A DNA stretch of 45,654 nt. Source: a bacterium. Its GTDB lineage: Bacteria; Bacteroidota; Ignavibacteria; Kapaibacteriales; UBA2268. This document shows, in pieces, positions 7,360 to 15,738 of the stretch. The notes under the pieces are model-generated. The model had not been told where the DNA came from. It worked only from the letters and a program-made list of their open reading frames with translations, and did not search any database. Where the stretch lies: assembly GCA_030431515.1 (NCBI GenBank), contig JAUIIX010000021.1, forward strand, positions 1 to 45,654. The letters run 5' to 3'. The first letter of the stretch is position 1. Each line of letters begins with the position of its first letter. The position numbers and the translations under genes were made by a program.

Positions 7360-8613
7360 TTAGGTTTTTTGTTCTTTTTTCTTTGCTGCAGGGAATAAAA
7401 CATTGTTTAAGATTAATCTATACCCTGGTGAGTTTTTGTGTAACTCAAGCTGAGTATGTGGGTCAAATAATCCATGTCTGTAATCTTCTGGGTCATGTCC
7501 ACCATAAAATGTAAAAGTTCCTCTTCCATAATTACCGTGAATATATTTTACTTCGTTTGTTCCTTCTCTTTCTGCTAAGTTAATAACAGAATTTTTTATT
7601 TCTTCTTTAACAAAAGCAGTTGTCTGACCAAGAAAACCTTTTACTCTTGCTACGTGATTTTGAGTTAGCATTGTAGGAACTGGGTCATACTTTGCTGAAA
7701 ATTCAAATAATGTAAAGTAATCTATATCTGGGTTGTTGATTGTAGTTGGACCAACATCAATTGACGAAATCTCGTATTCCATAGGACTTTGAACAAGTTT
7801 AAAATTCTCAAAAGCAAATGTTTGAGAATAATCGAGTTTACTTTGTGCATTTCTATCTGCGGGGTCACCGTCAAACATTTCGGCACAAATGTCAACTCCA
7901 CTTGCTGCAAGTGCTACATCATAAGAGTCTGGTGCAGAACACATTGCAAACATAAATCCACCACCTGCTACATAATCTCTCATTTTTTGAGCAACAGCGA
8001 GTTTCAAATGAGATACTTTGTTAAAACCAAGTTTACTTGCAGTTGCTTCTTGTAGTGTTTGCTGCTGAATATACCAAGGTGAGTTTTTTTGACTTGCCCA
8101 GAATTTTCCATATTGACCAGTAAAATCTTCATGATGTAAGTGAAGCCAATCATAATCTTTTAGCTTACCATCAATTACTTCTTCATCATAAATAATATCA
8201 TGTTCGACTTCTGCGTAGTCAAGTGCTATCCGAACTGCATCATCCCAGGGTTGTGACCCAGTAGGAGCATAAACAGCAATTCTTGGACTTTTCTCTAATC
8301 GAACTACATCCATATTTTCATCTTCAGATTGTACTATTTTGTATATTGCGTCGCCATCAGCGATTGAAATAGTTTCAAAACTAACGCCTCTAATTCTACA
8401 TTCAGTTGCAATCTTTTCTGTATAATTAGTAATGAATGAACCACCTCTATAGTTTAGTAACCAATCAACTTCTTGATTGTTTTTAATGACCCACCAAACT
8501 AAACCATAAGATTTTAAGTGGTCGCTTTGAGCGTCGTCCATAGGGATTAATAATTTCTGAGAGTAAAGATTACTTGAAATTATAAAAAATAATGTATAAA
8601 TTAGTATTTTCAT
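7360..8613 (-). CDS. Conserved exported Bacteroidota protein, often mislabelled 'asparagine synthetase B'
   Basis: 417 residues with a signal peptide (MKILIYTLFFIISSNLYSQ). I recognise the family from Bacteroidota: landmarks LIPMDDAQSDHLK, WLLNYRGGSF, DYDWLHLHHEDFTGQYG, GGGFMFAMCSAPDS, YGGHDPEDY and the end SPGYRLILNNVLFPAAKKK. It has none of the amidotransferase or AMP-ligase motifs of AsnB. The segment GGFMFAMCSA resembles the nucleophile elbow of class I glutamine-amidotransferase-like folds, with Cys as candidate nucleophile. HLHHEDF and GGHDPED are candidate metal-binding or catalytic acid/histidine clusters. The real function is unknown. GGTGG precedes the ATG. Confidence 0.75.
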   Translation of the reverse strand: MKILIYTLFFIISSNLYSQKLLIPMDDAQSDHLKSYGLVWWVIKNNQEVDWLLNYRGGSFITNYTEKIATECRIRGVSFETISIADGDAIYKIVQSEDENMDVVRLEKSPRIAVYAPTGSQPWDDAVRIALDYAEVEHDIIYDEEVIDGKLKDYDWLHLHHEDFTGQYGKFWASQKNSPWYIQQQTLQEATASKLGFNKVSHLKLAVAQKMRDYVAGGGFMFAMCSAPDSYDVALAASGVDICAEMFDGDPADRNAQSKLDYSQTFAFENFKLVQSPMEYEISSIDVGPTTINNPDIDYFTLFEFSAKYDPVPTMLTQNHVARVKGFLGQTTAFVKEEIKNSVINLAEREGTNEVKYIHGNYGRGTFTFYGGHDPEDYRHGLFDPHTQLELHKNSPGYRLILNNVLFPAAKKKEQKT

Positions 8614-8635
8614 TTTTCCACCTTATTATAAAAAC

Positions 8636-9226
8636 ATGAATTATATTCAAAAGAATAGAGAAATTATATTAGCATCTGCTTCACCAAGAAGAAAACAACT
8701 CCTTTCTCAAATTGGATTAGATTTTGAAATCCAAGCATCTAACTTTGATGAATCTAAGATATATTACGAAGACCCAGCAGAATATGTTATGAATTTAGCA
8801 AAATATAAAGCACAATCTATTGCTGCTAATGTTAAAAGTAAAAATTGTCTTGTTATAGGAGCAGATACAACAGTTTATTTTAATAATAAATATCTGAATA
8901 AAGCTATTGACGAACAAGAAGCAAAAGAAATGCTTTTAAGTTTAAGCAATAATTGGCATTCTGTTTTTTCTGGAATTTGTGTTATTGATACTAAAAATAA
9001 TATTGAGAAATTAGATTATTCAGAAACAAAAGTAAAATTTAGAGAATTAACTATTGTGGAAATAGAATATTACATAAGCACTGGCTCACCAATGGATAAG
9101 GCAGGTAGTTATGGAATACAAGATGACTTTGGAGCTATTTTTGTCGAAGAAATCATCGGCGATTATTACAATGTAGTTGGCTTACCTTTAGTCAAACTTT
9201 ATAAAATGTTGAGGGAATTAGATTAA
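8636..9226 (+). CDS. maf: Maf nucleoside-triphosphate pyrophosphatase (YhdE type)
   Basis: 196 residues. Maf proteins hydrolyse dTTP/UTP and modified nucleotides to monophosphates, a cytosolic house-cleaning role linked to septation. Signature LASASPRRKQLL at ~12-23 is of the YhdE (dTTP/UTP) type rather than the YceF type. Also present: GADTTVYF (~75-82) and MDKAGSYGIQDDFGA (~158-172). Length is standard. It is divergent from the exported protein gene, with only 22 nt between them, so the two promoters must overlap coding sequence or each other. Confidence 0.93.
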   Translation: MNYIQKNREIILASASPRRKQLLSQIGLDFEIQASNFDESKIYYEDPAEYVMNLAKYKAQSIAANVKSKNCLVIGADTTVYFNNKYLNKAIDEQEAKEMLLSLSNNWHSVFSGICVIDTKNNIEKLDYSETKVKFRELTIVEIEYYISTGSPMDKAGSYGIQDDFGAIFVEEIIGDYYNVVGLPLVKLYKMLRELD

Positions 9227-9229
9227 AAT

Positions 9230-12200
9230 CTATTTCTTCTCTATCATTTCTATTTTGAGTACTTTTTGCGTAGAATCAGTGATTTTATATTGGTCAGCTA
9301 TTCTATGTTGGCATAGCCAAATAATATTAACTCTATCTGTCAGTACTAAAATATCTTTTTTCTTCAATAAAGGAATTTTATTATTTGTTAAAAAATCATT
9401 GATTTTAATTCTACCAGTCATTCCAATAGGAGTAAATTTATCACCATCTTGAATATGTCTAATTTCTAACTTATCAGGCATATAATCTAAATCAAAATAT
9501 TCTATATTTTCAGATTCACCTAACACAACTTTGGTTTTAGGGCATTTTGATAATTTGAATATTTTATTTTCAAACTTAAATTCGCCAATATTATCAATTA
9601 CTAATGAGTTAGTCCTGAATAATTGATTTCGAGCTATAAAGATTGTATCACGGTCTTTATAAACTGTAAGCATATCGTTAATTGCAAATGAAGCACCTGG
9701 TTCTGAATTATATAAACTTAATATACCTTTTACAATATTTTGACTAAGATTATTAAAGTTAAAATTATTTTTGAGTATTAATCCAATAATTTCTGCTTTT
9801 ACAAAATCATCATATAAGAATAATTTTACTAAATCTATTTCGACATAAGAAGTTTTCTTTTCTAATATAACTTCTTGAACATATTTTTTAACTTTATGAT
9901 AAATAAATACATCAGCAGAATTAATTAGTTTAGAAGCTTTATTAACAGATTGAACAATATCTCTGTCAAAAAGTTCTTGCATATAAGGTAAAAGTTCATT
10001 TCTAATTTTATTTCTTAAATAAATGTTTTGTTTATTTGATTGATCTTCTATCCATTTTAGACCTCTTTTGCTAGCATATTCTTCCACTTGTTTACGAGAA
10101 AGATTCATTATTGGTCTGATAACATTAACATTTTGATTTAAAGAACGTTTAATTGGAATACCACTTAAACCAGATAATCCACTACCACGAAGTAAGTTAA
10201 TAAAAAATGTTTCAGTAGAGTCATTTGCATTATGAGCTAAGGCAACAAAATTAGCGTCAACTTCTTCGGCTATTTCTTCAAAAAATTCATATCTTAAATT
10301 TCTCGCTGCTTCTTCAACAGAAAATGATCTTTTCATTGCATATTCTTTAACATTTTCTTTTTTGCTAAAAAACTTGATGTTGTACTTAAATGCCATTTCT
10401 TTTACAAATTCTAAATCTTGAGGAGATTCTTTTCTCAAACTATGGTCAAAATGTGCAATGAATAAAGTGTATTTATTATCTAAACTTAGATTAGCAAGAA
10501 TATCTAAAAGTACAATAGAATCACAGCCACCACTAACTCCAACTACTATTTTTATATCATTATCAATGTATAAATCCTTTGTAATAAACTCATTAATCTC
10601 TGCAAAAAGATTTTTGTAATAAGATTCTCTTTTTTGTTTAGCTGTTAATAAATCTTTTTGACTCAACTTCAGAATATGAACACCTTTCTTTTGAGAAGCT
10701 GACTTTTTGTTATTCTGATTTTTTACATTTTGATTACTCTTCTTATCCTCGTAAATACGTAAAGGAACTGGTTTAAATCGATCACTTGCTTTTACTATTT
10801 TAATAGGTGCTTTTTTCTCAGTAGTATCTGTAGTTCCATTTACTTTCTTATCATCGACTTTCTTATCATCAACTTTCTTATCATCTTTAGTAGTTTCTGC
10901 ATTTGCTTTCAAATCTGCTTTTAGCACTAAATTTAACTTTTTCTTTTCAATTTTCAGTGCGTCAAGTTTTTGCTCTATTTCTTTTATTTCAACATCTTTA
11001 ACTATCTTTTTAGATGTTTTGTTTTTTGCTTTGACTTTAGTTTTATTTTCTTTATTATCATCAACAATCTTTTCAACTTTCTTATTTTCTTTAGCCACTT
11101 CAGCATTAGCTTTCATGTCGGCTTTAAGAATTAAAGTTAATTTTTTCTCCTCAATTTTTAGAGCATCGAGCTTTTGTTCGATTTCTTTAATCTCAACATT
11201 TTGATTAGCTTTAGTTTTCTTCGTTGGTTTTTTCTTTTTAGTCGTAGTTTTAGTTTCAGGAATTACTTTTTCCTCAACTTTTTTATTTTCTTTAACTTCT
11301 TCCTTAATCTCAGGTTTCAAATCAGCTTTAAGCACTAAGTTTAATTTTCTTTCTTCTACAGCCGGACTTTCAACTTTCTTGACTTCTTCAGTAGCTTTAA
11401 CTTCTGCTTTTTGATTAGCTTTAGTTTTCTTCGCTGGCTTTTTCTTTTTAGTAGAAGTTTTAGTATCAGAAATTACTATTTCCTCAACTTTTTTACTTTC
11501 TTTAACTTCTTCCTTAATCTCAGGTTTCAAGTCAGCTTTAAGTACTAAGTTTAATTTTCTTTCTTCTACAGCCGGACTTTCAACTTTTTTCACTTCTTCA
11601 ATAGCTTTAACTTCTGTTTCTTTAGTCGCTTTAGTTTTCTTCGTTGGCTTTTTCTTTTTAGTAGAAGTTTTAACATCAGGAATTACTTTTTCCTCAACTT
11701 TTTTACTTTCTTTAACTTCTTCCTTAATCTCAGGTTTCAAGTCAGTTTTAAGCACTAAGTTTAATTTTCTTTCTTCTACAGCCGGACTTTCAACTTTTTT
11801 TACTTCTTCAATATCTTTAACTTCTGCTTCTTTAGTCGCTTTAGTTTTCTTCGTTGGCTTTTTCTTTTTAGTAGAAGTTTTAGTATCAGAAATTACTATT
11901 TCCTCAACTTGTTTATTTTCTTTAACTTCTTCCTTAATCTCAGGTTTCAAATCAGCTTTAAGAACTAAGTTTAATTTTCTTTCTTCTACAGCCGGACTTT
12001 CAGTTTTCTTGACTTCTTCAGTAGATTTAACTTCTGCTTTTTGATTAGCTTTAGTTTTTTTCGCTGGCTTTTTCTTTTTAGTAGTAGTTTTAGTTTCAGA
12101 AATTACTTTTTCCTCAACTTTTTTAGAGTCAATAACTTTATCGTCAATTTTTACTTCATCTACTTTGCTAATAGTTTTAGCAGTTTTACTAACTACCTTT

Positions 12201-12418
12201 TTAGGAGAAGTTTTTTTAACTACTTTTGGTTTTGCTACTTTTTTTTCAATAGTAGTAGATTCTACTTTCGTAGGAGTTTTACTCGCTTTTACAGCAGTCT
12301 TACTTTTACTTGTAGTTGCTTTAGGAGATTTTTTAATTGACTTAGTAGCAGATGTTTTTTTGGTAACATCTTTTATAACTTCATCAGTAAGTTCAGTTTT
12401 AGTAATTTTTTTAGCCAT
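9230..12418 (-). CDS. tilS: tRNA(Ile)-lysidine synthase with a ~600-residue Lys-rich repeat extension
   Basis: 1062 residues against ~430-450 for normal TilS. The carboxy part (~600-1062) is a complete TilS, which makes lysidine at C34 of tRNA-Ile(CAU): PP-loop SGGCDS at 629-634, then HFDHSLRKES, HNANDSTETFFINLLRG, IRPIMNLSRKQVEEYA and DQSN, followed by the carboxy-terminal domain (FTPIGMTGRIKINDFLTNNKIP). The first ~600 residues are low-complexity and very basic: an Ala/Lys/Thr start, five 70-residue repeats (each with TKKKKPxKKTK and AVEERKLNLVL), two diverged units (KEIEQKLDALKIE) and a triple VDDKK. No Met lies between the repeats and the PP-loop, so the domains are read as one protein. 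No clear ribosome site precedes the ATG. Confidence 0.9.
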   Translation of the reverse strand: MAKKITKTELTDEVIKDVTKKTSATKSIKKSPKATTSKSKTAVKASKTPTKVESTTIEKKVAKPKVVKKTSPKKVVSKTAKTISKVDEVKIDDKVIDSKKVEEKVISETKTTTKKKKPAKKTKANQKAEVKSTEEVKKTESPAVEERKLNLVLKADLKPEIKEEVKENKQVEEIVISDTKTSTKKKKPTKKTKATKEAEVKDIEEVKKVESPAVEERKLNLVLKTDLKPEIKEEVKESKKVEEKVIPDVKTSTKKKKPTKKTKATKETEVKAIEEVKKVESPAVEERKLNLVLKADLKPEIKEEVKESKKVEEIVISDTKTSTKKKKPAKKTKANQKAEVKATEEVKKVESPAVEERKLNLVLKADLKPEIKEEVKENKKVEEKVIPETKTTTKKKKPTKKTKANQNVEIKEIEQKLDALKIEEKKLTLILKADMKANAEVAKENKKVEKIVDDNKENKTKVKAKNKTSKKIVKDVEIKEIEQKLDALKIEKKKLNLVLKADLKANAETTKDDKKVDDKKVDDKKVNGTTDTTEKKAPIKIVKASDRFKPVPLRIYEDKKSNQNVKNQNNKKSASQKKGVHILKLSQKDLLTAKQKRESYYKNLFAEINEFITKDLYIDNDIKIVVGVSGGCDSIVLLDILANLSLDNKYTLFIAHFDHSLRKESPQDLEFVKEMAFKYNIKFFSKKENVKEYAMKRSFSVEEAARNLRYEFFEEIAEEVDANFVALAHNANDSTETFFINLLRGSGLSGLSGIPIKRSLNQNVNVIRPIMNLSRKQVEEYASKRGLKWIEDQSNKQNIYLRNKIRNELLPYMQELFDRDIVQSVNKASKLINSADVFIYHKVKKYVQEVILEKKTSYVEIDLVKLFLYDDFVKAEIIGLILKNNFNFNNLSQNIVKGILSLYNSEPGASFAINDMLTVYKDRDTIFIARNQLFRTNSLVIDNIGEFKFENKIFKLSKCPKTKVVLGESENIEYFDLDYMPDKLEIRHIQDGDKFTPIGMTGRIKINDFLTNNKIPLLKKKDILVLTDRVNIIWLCQHRIADQYKITDSTQKVLKIEMIEKK
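11206..12115 (-). repeat. 210-bp tandem repeat inside tilS
   Basis: The marker GCCGGACTTT recurs at 11361, 11571, 11781 and 11991, an exact 210-bp (70-codon) period with no frame change. Four full units (12115-11906, 11905-11696, 11695-11486, 11485-11276) are followed by a fifth that diverges after about 70 bases. Units differ by scattered substitutions, some of which change the protein (S/P after VI, ANQK/ATKE). Confidence 0.92.
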
Positions 12419-12714
12419 AAAAAGAAATTTGTAGAAAAAATAAAATCAAAATTACTTAATTAATTGCATTTTTTAAAAATAATTAACAAAAGAAGTGCTT
12501 GAAAGTGAAAAGAAAACATTTATAATTATTAACATCGACAAATTTTGAAACATTATTGGCATAGTATTGTTACTATGTATATTGACTTGTTCAATATAAA
12601 AAACAAAGACATTTTGTCAGAAAAAAATATATAGTTGTTTTATTAACTTTTTTTATTTATTTTCGTAAATATAAAATAACATAAAATAATTATTAAAAAA
12701 AAATCACATTTTTT

Positions 12715-12740
12715 GTAACTTTTTTGCAACTGATGTGTCT
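12715..12740 (+). promoter_or_regulatory. ECF-type promoter of the sigma gene
   Basis: GTAACTTTTTT (GTAAC 12715-12719) and TGTGTCT (GTCT 12737-12740), spacer 17 nt. The same pair occurs at 28991-29017 and, on the minus strand, at 41268-41294. Transcription would start near 12747, before the ATG at 12807. The rest of the 388-nt gap between tilS and the sigma gene (12419-12806) is AT-rich and shows no gene. Confidence 0.75.
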
Positions 12741-12806
12741 TTTAAATAAGTGAAAAACACAAAAGCAAATAATATTAAATTAATAGATAATGCAGGAGGT
12801 ACTAAT

Positions 12807-13364
12807 ATGGACTTAGCATTTCAAATAGAAGAACTTTTCAGAAATGATAGAAAGAAATTCTTGGGCTTTATCCGTCAACGAGTTAGAAGCCAAGAAGAAG
12901 CAGAAGATATTCTACAAGATGTCTTTACAAATGTTCTAGCAGCTTCGAGAAATGTTCAAAGACCAATAGAAAATATTGCGTCTTGGGTATTTACAGCAGT
13001 AAGAAATAGAATAATTGATTCATACAGAAAGAAAAGAGCAGAAACATTTACAGAATTACAGACTCCAGGTCAAATAGAAGATGGAATGGATAGTTTTGAG
13101 AATTTTTTAGGGGATTTGAGTACAAGCCCTGAAAGTAATTTAATTAGAAAAACTATCTGGGAAGCAGTTCAAAATGGACTTGCGGAACTTCCTGACGAAC
13201 AAAGAGATGTATTTATTAAAAATGAATTTGAAGGTATTTCGTTTAGAGAGATGTCACAAATGACTGGAATAAATATTAATACACTTTTAGCCCGTAAAAG
13301 ATATGCAGTATTGCACCTTAGAGGGCATCTAAAAGAATTATATGAGTCTTTAAACAATAACTAA
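12807..13364 (+). CDS. ECF-type RNA polymerase sigma factor
   Basis: 185 residues from the ATG at 12807, chosen because AGGAGG (12794-12799) lies 7 nt before it and because an upstream GTG (12750) would sit on the predicted transcription start. Region 2 is clear (FLGFIRQRVRSQEEAEDILQ, then SWVFTAVRNRIIDSYRKK), and so is region 4 (LAELPDEQRDVFIKNEFEG, ISFREMSQMTGININTLLAR). Region 3 and 1.1 are absent, as in ECF sigmas, which redirect RNA polymerase to a few promoters, usually for envelope functions. A matching promoter in front suggests autoregulation. A two-helix membrane protein follows after 12 nt. Confidence 0.92.
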   Translation: MDLAFQIEELFRNDRKKFLGFIRQRVRSQEEAEDILQDVFTNVLAASRNVQRPIENIASWVFTAVRNRIIDSYRKKRAETFTELQTPGQIEDGMDSFENFLGDLSTSPESNLIRKTIWEAVQNGLAELPDEQRDVFIKNEFEGISFREMSQMTGININTLLARKRYAVLHLRGHLKELYESLNNN

Positions 13365-13376
13365 TTTACCTTTTCT

Positions 13377-13790
13377 ATGTTTGATTATAAATTCTTTCAA
13401 TTTTTTAATAGTGGAATAGCCCGCTCAGTGTTTTTTATAATATTCACTGGTGGGTTATTGCTATTTTCTTCTATTGTGTTCGCAAATGTATGCAATATAG
13501 CGATATTAGAGAGTTTAGAATTGCCATGTTTAAACTATTTAGAATCTGCTGGTATATTAGCTTTTGTCTATGTTATTGGATTTGGAATTAAATTTGGTCT
13601 TGGTAAAAAAAGTCTGACAAATTCGCTTGTGACAAAATTGCAGAAAACTGCCAATACTGACAAATTAGTTGATAATCTGAAAAAAATGTCCGAAAATGAA
13701 AAAGAATTATTGAAACAACAATTAGCCGATTGTTGCGGAATCAAAAAAAATAATCCACAAAATCCCGAAGTAAAACTTACTCATGAATAA
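13377..13790 (+). CDS. Small two-helix membrane protein after ECF sigma
   Basis: 137 residues. Two hydrophobic helices (~18-40, SVFFIIFTGGLLLFSS; ~56-78, AGILAFVYVIGFGIKFG) flank a short loop with two Cys. The charged carboxy tail (~80-137) has a helical stretch MSENEKELLKQQLADCCG. I recognise no family. It lies 12 nt after the sigma gene, which is where a membrane anti-sigma factor usually sits, yet it has no zinc-binding anti-sigma motif. Its job could be to hold or sense for the sigma factor, but this rests on position only. No good ribosome site is seen, so translation may be coupled. Confidence 0.6.
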   Translation: MFDYKFFQFFNSGIARSVFFIIFTGGLLLFSSIVFANVCNIAILESLELPCLNYLESAGILAFVYVIGFGIKFGLGKKSLTNSLVTKLQKTANTDKLVDNLKKMSENEKELLKQQLADCCGIKKNNPQNPEVKLTHE

Positions 13791-13830
13791 TTTTTCGTAT
13801 TTTTGAAATTATTAATATTCGGAAATACCT

Positions 13831-15657
13831 TTGGAAAATTTATCCAATTTATTAGAAAATTTACAAAAACTAAAGCAAGAATATAAAAATAAGACGTTTA
13901 ATTATTCAATTCCAAATATTTGGCTTGATTCTAAATTGTCTCCTGAAATTATTACTGTAAATCCATTCGATTATTTTGAGAATGTGATTGACAGTATTAT
14001 AAACAAAAAATATTCATCAAATGGAAATGTTTGCTATAATTTATTTATTAGGGCAACGCTTTCTTTTGACCATAAATTTAACACAAATATAAAATATTTA
14101 GAGACTCCTTTTTTTAAAAATGAAGGAACTTTCCTAAAAGCGATTGCATTTATTCCATATCTTATTTCGCTCGGTATTAACAAAGTGCATATTTTACCAA
14201 TAAATTCTATCGGGATTGATGGCAAAAAAGGGAATCTTGGCTCTCCTTATGCCATTAGAAACCATTACAAGTTAGAAGATGAACTAGGCGAAGATTGTTT
14301 AGACCTAACTATCGAAGAGCAATACAAAGCATTTATTGAGGCGTGTCATATTTGTGGTATAAAAGTAATTCAAGAGTTTGTTTTCAGAACTGCAAGTATA
14401 GATTCTGATTTAACCTTAACAAATCCAAAATGGTTCTATTGGATTAAAAATTCAACAAAAATTGTAAGTTCTGAACAAAGTACAGGATATTGTTCACCTA
14501 AGTTTTCAGATAAACAATTAAAGAAAATAAAAGAGCAAGTAGAAGCAAAAGATTTTTATAATTTAACTCAACCAGAGGAAAAATATAGAAATATGTTTAC
14601 AAAAGTACCAATTAAAGTTGCTCGAGTTGATGCTAAAATTATTGGTTTATTAGAAATATTATCAAAGCCCAAAAAATCCAACGAAGTGAAAATTGCACCT
14701 GCATTTGCGGATTGGCCCCCTGATGACAATCAACCTGCTTGGGATGATGTTACTTACTTCAAATTATATGACAACAAAGACTTTAACTATATTGCTTATA
14801 ATACTGTTAGAATGTACGATGAAAAATTATCAATTCAGAAGAATAAAATCAATAAATTATGGGATTATATAGCTAAAATTTTGCCTTTTTATATCAAAGA
14901 ATATAATATTGATGGTGCAATGATTGATATGGGACATTCGCTTCCTATTGAATTACTTGAAGATATTATAAAGTTGGCTAAAAATGAGAAAGAAGATTTT
15001 ATACTTTGGGAAGAAAATTTTAATTTAACAGAAGAATCTGCAAAAGTCTATGATGCTGCATTAGGTTATTCAATTTTTGATTCGCATTTACCAGATAAAT
15101 TGTTCCAGTTGCTAAAAAGATTTGAAAATAATGATATTCCAATTTCATTTTTTGGGACAGGCGAAAATCATAATACTCCAAGAGCAATAATGAGAATTGA
15201 AAATAAAAATTATTCAATTTTAATTTATACAATTTATAAATTACTTCCTATTGTAAATTATATTCATTCTGGCTTTGAGTTGTTAGAAAAAGACCCAATT
15301 AATACGGGCTTACAATTCACAGAAGATCAGATTGCTGAGTATGGAGTTGATAAATTAGCCTTATTTTCGTACAAAGAATTTAATTGGTTTTCTGAAAATA
15401 TAATTGCGAAAATTGCAGAGATAAATAATGCGATTGGTGATGCTAATTACTCAAAAATTTCAGCTGAAGAAATCGGAGATAATATTTTTAAAATCACTTT
15501 AAATTATTCAGATTCTATTAAAACTATGATTTATAATCATTCTCAAAATAAGAAAGAAATAGACTATAACTCCGAAGGAATAATTTTACAAAACAATATC
15601 TCCATAGTTGACAGCAAGATTACTCTAAATGATTATGGCTTTGTGGTGCTGGGGTAA
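13831..15657 (+). CDS. GH13 (alpha-amylase) family protein, altered catalytic site
   Basis: 608 residues with a TTG start (MENLSNLLENLQK) after CGGAAA. No signal peptide, so cytosolic. The TIM-barrel landmarks of GH13 are recognisable: region I at KVIQEFVFRTAS (where DxxxNH is usual), nucleophile-strand DGAMIDMGH (D366), acid/base strand LWEENF (E394/E395), and GENHNTPR for region IV. In region IV the usual NHD is NHN (N448), so the transition-state Asp is replaced. The overall layout resembles maltosyltransferase-like GH13 members of glycogen or alpha-glucan metabolism. With region I and IV altered it may be a poor hydrolase, a transferase or a binding protein. It follows the ECF sigma and membrane gene with a 40-nt gap. 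Confidence 0.75.
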   Translation: MENLSNLLENLQKLKQEYKNKTFNYSIPNIWLDSKLSPEIITVNPFDYFENVIDSIINKKYSSNGNVCYNLFIRATLSFDHKFNTNIKYLETPFFKNEGTFLKAIAFIPYLISLGINKVHILPINSIGIDGKKGNLGSPYAIRNHYKLEDELGEDCLDLTIEEQYKAFIEACHICGIKVIQEFVFRTASIDSDLTLTNPKWFYWIKNSTKIVSSEQSTGYCSPKFSDKQLKKIKEQVEAKDFYNLTQPEEKYRNMFTKVPIKVARVDAKIIGLLEILSKPKKSNEVKIAPAFADWPPDDNQPAWDDVTYFKLYDNKDFNYIAYNTVRMYDEKLSIQKNKINKLWDYIAKILPFYIKEYNIDGAMIDMGHSLPIELLEDIIKLAKNEKEDFILWEENFNLTEESAKVYDAALGYSIFDSHLPDKLFQLLKRFENNDIPISFFGTGENHNTPRAIMRIENKNYSILIYTIYKLLPIVNYIHSGFELLEKDPINTGLQFTEDQIAEYGVDKLALFSYKEFNWFSENIIAKIAEINNAIGDANYSKISAEEIGDNIFKITLNYSDSIKTMIYNHSQNKKEIDYNSEGIILQNNISIVDSKITLNDYGFVVLG

Positions 15658-15738
15658 GTTTCTTTTTCTTTAAAATGGAAATAAATCAAAATAATTTAGT
15701 ATTATTGTTTAAATAACTAAAAATCCTAATTAAGAATT

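Noticed and set aside
11206-12115. CRISPR-like array
   Set aside because: The 210-bp repeats are long, contiguous, lack spacers and keep a reading frame; they encode a protein repeat.
12041-12434. Phe/Ser-rich and hydrophobic plus-strand frames opposite the start of tilS
   Set aside because: They are the reverse image of the Lys-codon repeats; poly-Lys codons read backwards give Phe/Leu. No ribosome site, and the minus frame has a clear TilS domain.
12535-12610. TTGACT-type -35 sequence upstream of the sigma gene
   Set aside because: No matching -10 at a proper distance, and this form of promoter is not expected in Bacteroidota.
12750-12806. GTG start for the ECF sigma factor
   Set aside because: It coincides with the predicted transcription start and has no ribosome site, whereas AGGAGG is ideally placed before the ATG at 12807.
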